DNA of 64,000 nt from positions 62,001 to 126,000 of the forward strand of contig NZ_JBHSCZ010000004.1 in assembly GCF_042651465.1 (NCBI RefSeq), in the 5' to 3' direction. Below, piece by piece: positions 44,339-51,285 of the stretch. The DNA is from Ferruginibacter yonginensis (lineage in GTDB: Bacteria; Bacteroidota; Bacteroidia; Chitinophagales; Chitinophagaceae). The number at the start of each line of letters is the position of its first letter. Within the stretch, counting starts at the first letter, position 1. The translations under genes were made by a program, and so were the position numbers. The notes under the pieces are model-generated. The model did not search any database. It saw only the letters and a program-made list of their open reading frames with translations, and was not told the DNA's origin.

Positions 44339-45436
44339 TTAATTTTTCATTGATGCTATAAAATCATCAAACAAATACCTGCTATCATGCGGACCTGGCG
44401 TTGCTTCAGGATGGTATTGCACTGAAAATGCCTTGGTACCTTTAATACGTATGCCTTCAATACTATTATCATTCAAATTAACATGGGTAACCTCAATATT
44501 TGGGTTTTTCTTTGCAGCATCAGCATCTATTCCAAAGCCATGATTTTGTGTAGTGATTTCACTTTTACCTGTTATAATATTCTTTACAGGATGATTTAAA
44601 CCTCGGTGACCATGGTGCATTTTGAAAGTTGAAATACCATTTGCTAATGCCAATAATTGATGGCCTAAGCAAATACCAAACAAAGGTTTGTTGGTAGCCA
44701 TTATTTGTTGTACGGTCGCAATTGCATAATCCATTGGAGCAGGGTCACCCGGGCCATTGCTAATAAAATAACCTGTTGGGTTAAATGCATGCAAGGTTTC
44801 AAAACCTGTTTTGGCGTTGAACACTTTTACAAAAGCACCTCTATCAACCAAGCATTGCAAAATATTTTTTTTGATACCAAAATCAAGTACAGCTACCCTT
44901 ATAGCACTGTTTTCGTCACCTAATGTATACGTTTCTTGCGTACTAACGGTAGATGCTAATTCCAACCCATCCATAGAAGGTACTGCGGCTAATTGTTGCT
45001 GTAATATGGTAACATCGGCTGTTTCTGATGATATAATGCAATTCATTGCACCCTTAGTGCGTACATGTGCCACCAAAGCTCTTGTATCAACATCTGTAAT
45101 AGCAACAATTTGCTGTTGCTCAAAGTATTGTTGAAGTGAGTCTGTAGCCATAAACCTACTAAACTTTTCTTCTAAATTTCTACCAATAATTGCTTTTACT
45201 TTTACACTATTGCTTTCAACATCTAATTCGTTCACTCCATAATTACCAGTATGTACACTGTTCATTATTAATACTTGTCCGTAATAACTTGGGTCTGTAA
45301 ACACTTCTTGGTAACCCGTCATACCAGTATTAAAACAAATTTCACCTGTAGCTGTACCTATTTTGCCAAAGGCTTTTCCAATAACTAAGGTACCATCTGC
45401 CAATAAAAGGGTAGCTTTTTTTGTTTGCGCTTGCAT
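44339..45436 (-). CDS. carA: Carbamoyl-phosphate synthase small subunit
   Basis: A 365-residue glutamine amidotransferase subunit supplying ammonia to the large subunit for arginine and pyrimidine synthesis. The N-terminal domain has FGKIGTATGEICFNTGMTGYQEVFTDPSY. The C-terminal class I amidotransferase domain has the nucleophile Cys in FGICLGHQLLALA and the HPEATPGPHD His/Glu pair. carB is not in the window. carA follows rplQ in Bacteroidota gene order, but a terminator at 45475-45504 suggests separate transcription. Confidence 0.97.
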   Translation of the reverse strand: MQAQTKKATLLLADGTLVIGKAFGKIGTATGEICFNTGMTGYQEVFTDPSYYGQVLIMNSVHTGNYGVNELDVESNSVKVKAIIGRNLEEKFSRFMATDSLQQYFEQQQIVAITDVDTRALVAHVRTKGAMNCIISSETADVTILQQQLAAVPSMDGLELASTVSTQETYTLGDENSAIRVAVLDFGIKKNILQCLVDRGAFVKVFNAKTGFETLHAFNPTGYFISNGPGDPAPMDYAIATVQQIMATNKPLFGICLGHQLLALANGISTFKMHHGHRGLNHPVKNIITGKSEITTQNHGFGIDADAAKKNPNIEVTHVNLNDNSIEGIRIKGTKAFSVQYHPEATPGPHDSRYLFDDFIASMKN

Positions 45437-45474
45437 TATTGAATATTATGGGTTAATAAAAATAAAAGTCATAA

Positions 45475-45504
45475 AAAAGCTCCGATAATAATACCGGAGC
45501 TTTT
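45475..45504. terminator. Intrinsic terminator after rplQ
   Basis: A perfect 10 bp stem (45475-45484 with 45495-45504) and a 10-base loop, followed on the minus strand by U6. It ends the alpha ribosomal operon before carA. Confidence 0.85.
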
Positions 45505-45526
45505 ATATAATTCATTGAACTGCATC

Positions 45527-46051
45527 TTATGCATCTTGTTTTTCGTCAGTAGATGTTTCAGTTGCTGTTTCAGTAGCTTCAACTGCATCAGTAGTAGCTG
45601 CTTTCTTTTTAGCACCACCTGCACGACGAGTTTTCTTAGCTGGTTCTTCAGCTGTTGCAACTGTTTTACCGTACACATCGTTAAAATCTACTAATTCAAT
45701 CATCGCCATTTCAGCATTATCACCTACCCTTGCACCTAATTTTATAATACGAGTATAACCACCTGGGCGGCCAACTACTTTAGGAGCAACAACAGTAAAT
45801 AATTCTTTAACAGCTGCTTTATCGTTTAAGTAACTAAACACAATACGGTGATTGTGCATAATCGCTTCTTTACTTTCAGTAGCTTTTGTTTTAGTAATCA
45901 ATGGCTCAATGTAAGTACGTAAAGCCTTTGCTTTTGCTACAGTAGTAGTAATTCTTTTGTAAGTAATTAACTGGCAACCTAAGTTCATTAACAATGCTTT
46001 TCTGTGAGAAGCTGTTCTACTTAAATTGTTGTTTTTGTTTCCGTGACGCAT
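45527..46051 (-). CDS. rplQ: 50S ribosomal protein L17
   Basis: A 174-residue large-subunit protein. The N-terminal 115 residues match L17 (MRHGNKNNNLSRTASHRKALLMNLGCQLI, RPGGYTRIIKLGARVGDNAEMAMIELVDFN). The C-terminal 50 residues are a low-complexity Ala/Glu/Thr/Lys tail, a common Bacteroidota extension. It is the last gene of the alpha operon. Its 99 bp leader contains a GAAA-tetraloop hairpin (46098-46109) and a second stem (46071-46095). Confidence 0.97.
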   Translation of the reverse strand: MRHGNKNNNLSRTASHRKALLMNLGCQLITYKRITTTVAKAKALRTYIEPLITKTKATESKEAIMHNHRIVFSYLNDKAAVKELFTVVAPKVVGRPGGYTRIIKLGARVGDNAEMAMIELVDFNDVYGKTVATAEEPAKKTRRAGGAKKKAATTDAVEATETATETSTDEKQDA

Positions 46052-46070
46052 GACGTTTGTTGTTTTTATA

Positions 46071-46109
46071 CCTGTACCGGGTCAGGAATTACAGGCTATC
46101 CTTTCGGAT
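46071..46109 (-). promoter_or_regulatory. Structured rplQ leader
   Basis: In the minus-strand transcript a 4 bp hairpin AUCC-GAAA-GGAU (46109-46098) is followed by CCUGUA...UACAGG (46095-46071) with a second CC/GG step inside. The stems end about 20 nt before the rplQ ATG. A regulatory role is inferred only from position. Confidence 0.4.
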
Positions 46110-46150
46110 GTTAATGTATATTTTATTTTGAAATAATAAACTTTAAAAGT

Positions 46151-47146
46151 TTATTCGTCGTCTAATTTTAACTTACTCAAATCCATTCCGAAACTCAAAC
46201 CTCTATCTTGCAAAACTGAATCAATTTCGCTTAATGATTTTTGACCAAAGTTTCTAAACTTCATTAAATCTTCTTGTTCGTACTGAACTAATTCGCTTAA
46301 TGAATTGATTTTTGCAGCTTTTAAACAGTTGAATGCACGTACAGAAAGATCTAAATCTTCTAACGGTGTTTTAAGCATTTTACGTAATTGTAAAGTTTGC
46401 TCATCAACCATATCTTCTTTCTTATCTTCTTTGGTATCAAAAGTGATGTTTTCATCAGTAATGATCATCAAATGTTGAATTAAAATACGGCTAGCTTGTT
46501 TAACTGCTTCTTCTGGGTGAATAGTACCATCAGTTACAACATCCATTACTAATTTTTCAAAATCAGTACGTTGTTCAACCCTTGTATTTTCTATTAAATA
46601 CTTTACGTTTTTAATAGGCGTATAAATTGAGTCAACTGGTATGTAACCAAATTGTGTACTTTTTTCTTTATGCTCTTCAGCAGGTACATAACCTCTACCT
46701 CTACCAATCGTAATTTCGATATCAAACTTTGCGCTGTTATCTAAAGTACAAATTAATAATTCTGGGTTCATTACTTCGAACAATGGTGTTACTTCACCAA
46801 TCATTCCGGCAGTAAACTCAGTTTTATTTTTGATAGACAAGGTTACTTTATCTGAAGTAATATCTTGATCGCCAATTAATTTAAAACGAACTTGCTTTAA
46901 GTTTAAAATAATTTCTGTAACATCTTCTGTAACACCTTTCAATGTTGCAAATTCGTGATCTGCGCCAGCGATGTTGATACCTGTAATTGCATAACCTTCT
47001 AATGAATTAAGCAATACACGGCGAAGTGCGTTACCAATTGTTACGCCATAACCTGGCTCAAGCGGACGAAACTCGAATTGTGCTTCGAAATCTGTTGCTT
47101 TTTGTAAAACAATTTTATCTGGTTTAACAAAATTAAAAATGGCCAT
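46151..47146 (-). CDS. rpoA: RNA polymerase subunit alpha
   Basis: A 331-residue alpha subunit. The N-terminal assembly domain (about 1-230) includes FEFRPLEPGYGVTIGNALRRVLLNSLEGYAI. After a linker, the C-terminal domain (about 255-320) has LDLSVRAFNCLKAAKINSLSELVQYEQEDLMKFRNFGQKSLSEID, which contacts UP elements and regulators. Length is normal. The gene lies between rpsD and rplQ in the standard order. Confidence 0.98.
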   Translation of the reverse strand: MAIFNFVKPDKIVLQKATDFEAQFEFRPLEPGYGVTIGNALRRVLLNSLEGYAITGINIAGADHEFATLKGVTEDVTEIILNLKQVRFKLIGDQDITSDKVTLSIKNKTEFTAGMIGEVTPLFEVMNPELLICTLDNSAKFDIEITIGRGRGYVPAEEHKEKSTQFGYIPVDSIYTPIKNVKYLIENTRVEQRTDFEKLVMDVVTDGTIHPEEAVKQASRILIQHLMIITDENITFDTKEDKKEDMVDEQTLQLRKMLKTPLEDLDLSVRAFNCLKAAKINSLSELVQYEQEDLMKFRNFGQKSLSEIDSVLQDRGLSFGMDLSKLKLDDE

Positions 47147-47217
47147 TTTTATTTGTTGAGTTTAATTTAAAAATTTGTGCACCGGCTTCTAACGCTGTAC
47201 CGGAATGTGTGAAAGTA

Positions 47218-47250
47218 GTAATACAAGTACCAAACTAGTACTTGTATTAC
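47218..47250 (-). promoter_or_regulatory. Strong stem-loop in the rpsD-rpoA spacer
   Basis: A perfect 13 bp inverted repeat (47218-47230 with 47238-47250) and a 7-base loop, just after the rpsD stop. It lacks a following U-run in the transcript, so it is more likely a processing, stability or attenuation element than a full terminator. A second short CCGG...CCGG stem lies at about 47182-47203. Confidence 0.5.
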
Positions 47251-47260
47251 ACAATCAATA

Positions 47261-47866
47261 TTATTTAGAGTACAATTCCACAATAAGTTGTTCCTTAATA
47301 TTTTCAGGAACACTTTCTCTTTCAGGATAAGTGATAAAAGTACCTTTCATTTCAGCTTCGTTCCACTCAACCCAGTTAAACTTAGGATTTTTACCTCTTA
47401 AGTTATCAGTAATTGATTTGTTAGCTGCAGTTTTATTTTTCAAACCAATTACATCACCAGGTTGGCAACTGTAAGATGGTATGTTTACAACTTCACCATT
47501 AACAGTAATGTGCTTGTGGCTTACCAATTGGCGAGCACCTTGACGGCTAACACTAATACCCATTCTGTAAACAGTATTATCTAAACGAGCTTCTAATAAT
47601 TTAATTAAGTTTTCACCAGTTACACCTTTTTTACGAGCTGCTTCTTCGAAAGTTTTACGGAATTGTTTTTCTAACAAACCGTAAGTGTACTTAGCTTTTT
47701 GCTTTTCAGATAACTGTAAAGCATATTCACTCGGCGTTTTACGCTTTTTGTTTCCGCCGTGCATACCCGGAGGGTTGCTGTTTTTAGTTAACCATTTACC
47801 GTTTCCAGTAATCAATTCACCGAATCTACGTGAAATCTTTGTTTTGGGGCCAGTGTAACGTGCCAT
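47261..47866 (-). CDS. rpsD: 30S ribosomal protein S4
   Basis: A 201-residue small-subunit assembly protein. It begins MARYTGPKTKISRRFGE and has the S4 RNA-binding domain (about 95-160) with RLDNTVYRMGISVSRQGARQLVSHKHITVNGEVVNIPSY. S4 is a known autogenous repressor in other bacteria (the alpha operon in E. coli, rpsD itself in Bacillus). Here a pseudoknot lies directly upstream of the start codon and is a candidate operator. Confidence 0.98.
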   Translation of the reverse strand: MARYTGPKTKISRRFGELITGNGKWLTKNSNPPGMHGGNKKRKTPSEYALQLSEKQKAKYTYGLLEKQFRKTFEEAARKKGVTGENLIKLLEARLDNTVYRMGISVSRQGARQLVSHKHITVNGEVVNIPSYSCQPGDVIGLKNKTAANKSITDNLRGKNPKFNWVEWNEAEMKGTFITYPERESVPENIKEQLIVELYSK

Positions 47867-47878
47867 AATTGTTGTAGC

Positions 47879-47931
47879 GGTCTTTTAGTGACGATGCATC
47901 ATTATAAAGACCTTTTAAAATGAATGATGCA
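47879..47931 (-). promoter_or_regulatory. H-type pseudoknot upstream of rpsD (candidate S4 autoregulatory element)
   Basis: In the minus-strand transcript UGCAUCAUU (47931-47923) pairs with AAUGAUGCA (47903-47895), extendable to 11 bp with one G-U pair. GGUCUUU (47912-47906), lying in the loop of that stem, pairs with AAAGACC (47885-47879). The crossing order defines an H-type pseudoknot that ends 12 nt before the rpsD AUG, where it could block or trap initiating ribosomes. The S4 role is inferred by analogy with known S4-repressed pseudoknots. Confidence 0.55.
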
Positions 47932-47982
47932 CCCTTTTAATAAAATATGTGAAAAGTAAGCTGCATGAGCAACATACTATTA

Positions 47983-48393
47983 TTATACTCTTCTCTTTTT
48001 TGGAGGACGACAACCGTTGTGAGGAATTGGCGTAATATCCTTAATTGAAGCTACTTCAATACCATTTTGTGATAATGAACGGATAGCACCTTCACGACCA
48101 CTACCTGGTCCTTTCACAAAAACATCTACTTTTTTCAAACCTGCATCAGATGCTGTTTTTGCAGCATCAGCGGCAGCCATCTGTGCAGCGTATGGAGTGT
48201 TCTTTTTTGAACCTCTAAAACCCATTTTACCTGCAGATGACCAAGAAATTACTTGACCTTGCTTGTTAGTTAAACTGATAATGATGTTGTTGAAACTAGC
48301 TACGATGTGTGCATCGCCATGACTTTCAACTTTTACTACTCTCTTTTTTGCAGCTGCTTTTCCGCCTTGCTTGCCGCCTTGTGCTTTTGCCAT
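47983..48393 (-). CDS. rpsK: 30S ribosomal protein S11
   Basis: A 136-residue small-subunit platform protein. Conserved segments are HIVASFNNIIISLTNKQGQVISWSSAGKMGFRGSKKNTPYAAQMAA, VFVKGPGSGREGAIRSL and the C-terminal DITPIPHNGCRPPKKRRV. It is separated from rpsM by an unusually long 195 bp spacer with inverted repeats. Confidence 0.98.
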   Translation of the reverse strand: MAKAQGGKQGGKAAAKKRVVKVESHGDAHIVASFNNIIISLTNKQGQVISWSSAGKMGFRGSKKNTPYAAQMAAADAAKTASDAGLKKVDVFVKGPGSGREGAIRSLSQNGIEVASIKDITPIPHNGCRPPKKRRV

Positions 48394-48425
48394 TTTTTAA
48401 ATGTAGGTATTCGTTAAATAAATTT

Positions 48426-48575
48426 CCTCAATTGTTGAGGTTGCTGTAACCCTCCTGTCGGTCGCTTACTATCTGGCGTTACATCAATAAAAACAAGACC
48501 ATATATAAACAACGAATTACGAACGCATTTTTAGTTACAGCCATTAGCTATTACCAAACAATACTTCGTAATTCG
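48426..48575 (-). promoter_or_regulatory. Structured rpsM-rpsK spacer
   Basis: This 195 bp gap contains a 10 bp inverted repeat (48513-48522 with 48566-48575), a TGTAAC/GTTACA pair (48445-48450 with 48478-48483) and a 6 bp hairpin CCTCAA-TTG-TTGAGG (48426-48440). The hairpin ends about 33 bp before the rpsK start. No promoter box was recognised. A leader-regulatory or processing role is possible. Confidence 0.4.
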
Positions 48576-48588
48576 AAATTATCATTGA

Positions 48589-48969
48589 TTATTTCTTAGC
48601 AACTTTCTTTTTGCCGGCAACTGTCTTACGCTTACCTTTTCTTGTACGGCTGTTAGTACGAGTACGTTGACCACGAACTGGCAAACCTTTACGGTGACGT
48701 AAACCACGGTAACAAGCGATATCTAACAAACGCTTAATATTCATTTGTGTTTCGCTACGTAAAGCACCTTCAGTTTTAAATTCATTGTTGATGATATTAC
48801 GGATAGCCGTTTGTTCATCATCATTCCATTGATTTACTTTCTTGTTTACGTCGATACCTGCTTTTTCAAGTATGTATGTAGCTGTGCTAGGACCAATACC
48901 ATAAATGTATGTTAACCCTATTTCACCTCTTTTGTTTTTTGGCAGATCAATACCGGCAATACGAGCCAT
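48589..48969 (-). CDS. rpsM: 30S ribosomal protein S13
   Basis: A 126-residue head protein of the small subunit. It starts MARIAGIDLPKNKRGEIGLTYIYGIG and has RGLRHRKGLPVRGQRTRTNSRTRKGKRKTVAGKKK at the C-terminus. Length and order (rpmJ-rpsM-rpsK) are standard; the gap from rpmJ is 37 bp. Confidence 0.98.
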   Translation of the reverse strand: MARIAGIDLPKNKRGEIGLTYIYGIGPSTATYILEKAGIDVNKKVNQWNDDEQTAIRNIINNEFKTEGALRSETQMNIKRLLDIACYRGLRHRKGLPVRGQRTRTNSRTRKGKRKTVAGKKKVAKK

Positions 48970-49006
48970 ATGCTATTTTAAATTTTAATTTTCAAATAAA
49001 GATTGA

Positions 49007-49123
49007 TTATCCTTGCTTTTGCTTAAAACGAGGATTCTTTTTGTTGATAACGTACAAACGCCCTTTTCTTCTCACAATTTTGCAATCAGCGCTGCGTTTT
49101 TTAATTGAAGCTCTTACCTTCAT
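49007..49123 (-). CDS. rpmJ: 50S ribosomal protein L36
   Basis: A 38-residue protein, MKVRASIKKRSADCKIVRRK followed by GRLYVINKKNPRFKQKQG, which is the L36 sequence. Of the zinc-ribbon cysteines only one (Cys14) remains and the later ligand positions are not Cys/His, so this is the zinc-free (C-minus) type. It lies between infA and rpsM, as in the canonical order. Confidence 0.95.
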   Translation of the reverse strand: MKVRASIKKRSADCKIVRRKGRLYVINKKNPRFKQKQG

Positions 49124-49174
49124 TTTGATTAGTTTTTACTTTTAACTTATAATAATTCAAACTGTATAACCTTA

Positions 49175-49393
49175 CTATTTATAGCGGAAAATGATTCTAC
49201 CCCTTGTTAAATCATAAGGGCTCATTTCAACCCCCACTTTATCGCCTGGTAAAATACGGATGTAGTGCATCCTCATTTTTCCAGAAATGGTAGCCAATAT
49301 TTCGTGGCCGTTTTCCAGCTTTACTTTGAACATAGCATTGCTTAGCGCTTCTACTATTGATCCGTCTTGTTTAATGAGTGCCTGTTTAGCCAT
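49175..49393 (-). CDS. infA: Translation initiation factor IF-1
   Basis: A 72-residue OB-fold initiation factor: MAKQALIKQDGSIVEALSNAMFKVKLENGHEILATISGKMRMHYIRILPGDKVGVEMSPYDLTRGRIIFRYK-type sequence with the SGKMRMHYIRI RNA-binding segment. It is the first gene of the operon in this window. Upstream, where many genomes have secY and map, there is an OmpA-like gene instead, so the alpha operon is detached from the spc operon here. Confidence 0.97.
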   Translation of the reverse strand: MAKQALIKQDGSIVEALSNAMFKVKLENGHEILATISGKMRMHYIRILPGDKVGVEMSPYDLTRGRIIFRYK

Positions 49394-49406
49394 AAATTTC
49401 GGAGCG

Positions 49407-49414
49407 CAAAGATA
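49407..49414 (-). promoter_or_regulatory. Candidate -7 box for the infA-rplQ operon
   Basis: The minus strand reads TATCTTTG followed by CGCTCC, an exact TAnnTTTG match, 13 bp before the infA ATG. It agrees with infA being the first gene of its own operon. The -33 region is a T-rich tract without a clear TTG. Confidence 0.5.
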
Positions 49415-49577
49415 AGAGTATTATTTTAATTAAATACTAAAAAAATACATTGTAGCTAAAAATCAGTAATAATTTTCGCTAAAATGATGATTTTCAATTA
49501 AAAAACAATCGAATTTTGAGCTATTTTTTAATAAATTGAGCAATTTTGAGTGGCAAAAGTACAGTTTTTTTCGGCAG

Positions 49578-50291
49578 TTATTCTAAAATTTTAACCTCTG
49601 TACGCCTGTTTTGAGCTTTACCTGCTGCTGTTGCATTTGAAGCTACTGGCACGGTACTACCATAACCTTTTGCAGTTAAGCGATTTGCACTTATGCCTTT
49701 TGTTATTAAATAAGCCATAACTGTTTTGGCCCTTTCCATTGATAATAAAATATTAGCTGCTGGTTTACCAACGTTATCAGTATGCCCACCAATTTCTATA
49801 CGCTCATCATCTTTTCTATTTAAATAAGCCACCAACTCATCTAAAACAGCAAACGACTCGGGCTTTAAATCAGCTTTACCAGTTTCAAAATTTACATCTT
49901 CTAAAACAAAAGTTTTTGAAGGCTGAAATTGTATATCAACCACAAATGGATTTTTGTAAGATGCATTGGCAGGTAACGCAGGTATTTCTAACACATTATA
50001 GCTGGTAGAATCTTTAAAACCTAGAATAAAAATTTCATATTTATCACCTGCAGGTAATCGCAAAGAAAATTGCCCGTTATCTTGGCTCATTCCCTGATAT
50101 TCTTTTTGCGTAAGCTGGCTTCTAAACACTACAATTTCATGTACCAACACATTTTTTTTAAAATCTGTAATTGTTACGTTTATAGGCGCATCTTTAGGTT
50201 GTGATGCGTTTTGTTGTTGGCTATTGGTTTGGCCAAAAACAACCGTTTGAAGTAAAATTGCCCAAGTAAAAATGAATAAAAAAAGTTTCAT
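49578..50291 (-). CDS. OmpA family protein
   Basis: A 237-residue exported protein with a signal peptide ending TVVFG|QTN. A short beta-sandwich-like domain (about 35-115, INVTITDFKKNVLVHEIVVF...) precedes an OmpA-like peptidoglycan-binding domain (about 125-237) with FETGKADLKPESFAVLDELVAYL, IGGHTDNVGKPAAN, LSMERAKTVMAYL and NRRTEVKIL. It is probably periplasmic or outer-membrane associated. It appears monocistronic, 70 bp downstream of ccmB. Confidence 0.88.
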   Translation of the reverse strand: MKLFLFIFTWAILLQTVVFGQTNSQQQNASQPKDAPINVTITDFKKNVLVHEIVVFRSQLTQKEYQGMSQDNGQFSLRLPAGDKYEIFILGFKDSTSYNVLEIPALPANASYKNPFVVDIQFQPSKTFVLEDVNFETGKADLKPESFAVLDELVAYLNRKDDERIEIGGHTDNVGKPAANILLSMERAKTVMAYLITKGISANRLTAKGYGSTVPVASNATAAGKAQNRRTEVKILE

Positions 50292-50361
50292 GTTGTAGAG
50301 TAATTTTTATTTTAAAGATACACTAATAAACAAAAAAGATGCCCAAGGCTTTTACAACACA

Positions 50362-51021
50362 TTAATCTTTCCATAAATATGGAAACAAAATCACTGCAAG
50401 TACAAAAACCAATACATCTAACCCCAATATTAGGCCAGACAGCTGCAAAAATGCACCAGATCTAAATACTTCACCTAAACCAGCTTTACTTAAACGCATT
50501 AACAACAATAACTGAGGTAAAATAACTGGGAAACCTAAAATGGCTATTAATGCTGCATTTTGTTGCGCCTTCGCTGCAATAGCACTCATTAATGTAAACG
50601 TTAAGCTAATGCTTGTGCCACCCAACAAAACAATGGCATAAAATGCACCTACATGTTCAACTGGGTTATTTAAGAAGATGAAAAACAGTAGTAAACTAAG
50701 GCTACTCATCAGTAACATTAATACTACATTAAATAATAATTTTGCAATGATAAACTCAGTAGGTGAAGCTATGGAATAGTAGTATAACATTAAACCGCTA
50801 CTCTCCTGCAAAAAACTTTTAGCAACCGTATTTACACAAACAAATAGTTGTATTACCCAAAATAAACTATTCCAAATTACTGCATCCGGACTATCAGGCA
50901 GCGATAAATACAATACAAAAATGGTAGCAGCTATATATAATAGTATACCATAAAAAGTATGTTGCTTTCGTAACTCAAGCAGCAAATCTTTTTTCAATAA
51001 AGCAAATATGCGTTTAACCAC
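50362..51021 (-). CDS. ccmB: Haem exporter protein CcmB
   Basis: A 219-residue inner-membrane protein with six hydrophobic segments, matching the CcmB permease of system I cytochrome c maturation (KKDLLLELRKQ at the N-terminus, VNTVAKSFLQESSGLMLYYYSIASPTEFIIAKLLFN in the middle, AILGFPVILPQLLLLMRLSK later). The start codon is GTG at 51021. It is separated from ccmC-ccmD by about 16 kb; ccmA is not in the window. Confidence 0.88.
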   Translation of the reverse strand: MVKRIFALLKKDLLLELRKQHTFYGILLYIAATIFVLYLSLPDSPDAVIWNSLFWVIQLFVCVNTVAKSFLQESSGLMLYYYSIASPTEFIIAKLLFNVVLMLLMSSLSLLLFFIFLNNPVEHVGAFYAIVLLGGTSISLTFTLMSAIAAKAQQNAALIAILGFPVILPQLLLLMRLSKAGLGEVFRSGAFLQLSGLILGLDVLVFVLAVILFPYLWKD

Positions 51022-51285
51022 ATTGCAAAATAAACACTTTTATGTTGCATTCAAATTGCAATATAATAATGCTATACATAATCAATAAAGGTTGCTGAAA
51101 AGTCACAAGTAAATGTATTGTTTATGAAAACCCAAAAGCTGATATCATTCATTTAAAATCGTAAGCATACTACAAGTAATATTTAAAATACTAAAGTAAA
51201 GAAAGCGTATTTGTACTTGATTTTTTAACAAAATTTTATTATTAAATTTAATGGAGGATTTTAACTATCACCAAAACAACTATTT
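51022..51285. other. Divergent intergenic region ccmB/M4 peptidase, no gene seen
   Basis: An AT-rich 264 bp gap that must contain promoters for both genes. Near-matches to the -7 box exist, but none has both elements at proper spacing. A purine-rich TAATGGAGGATTTT at about 51247-51260 lies 25 bp before the peptidase ATG. Confidence 0.35.

Noticed and set aside
45469..45678. 69-codon minus-strand frame rich in Lys/Gln/Leu
   Set aside because: It is an out-of-frame shadow of the low-complexity 3' end of rplQ and runs through the rplQ terminator.
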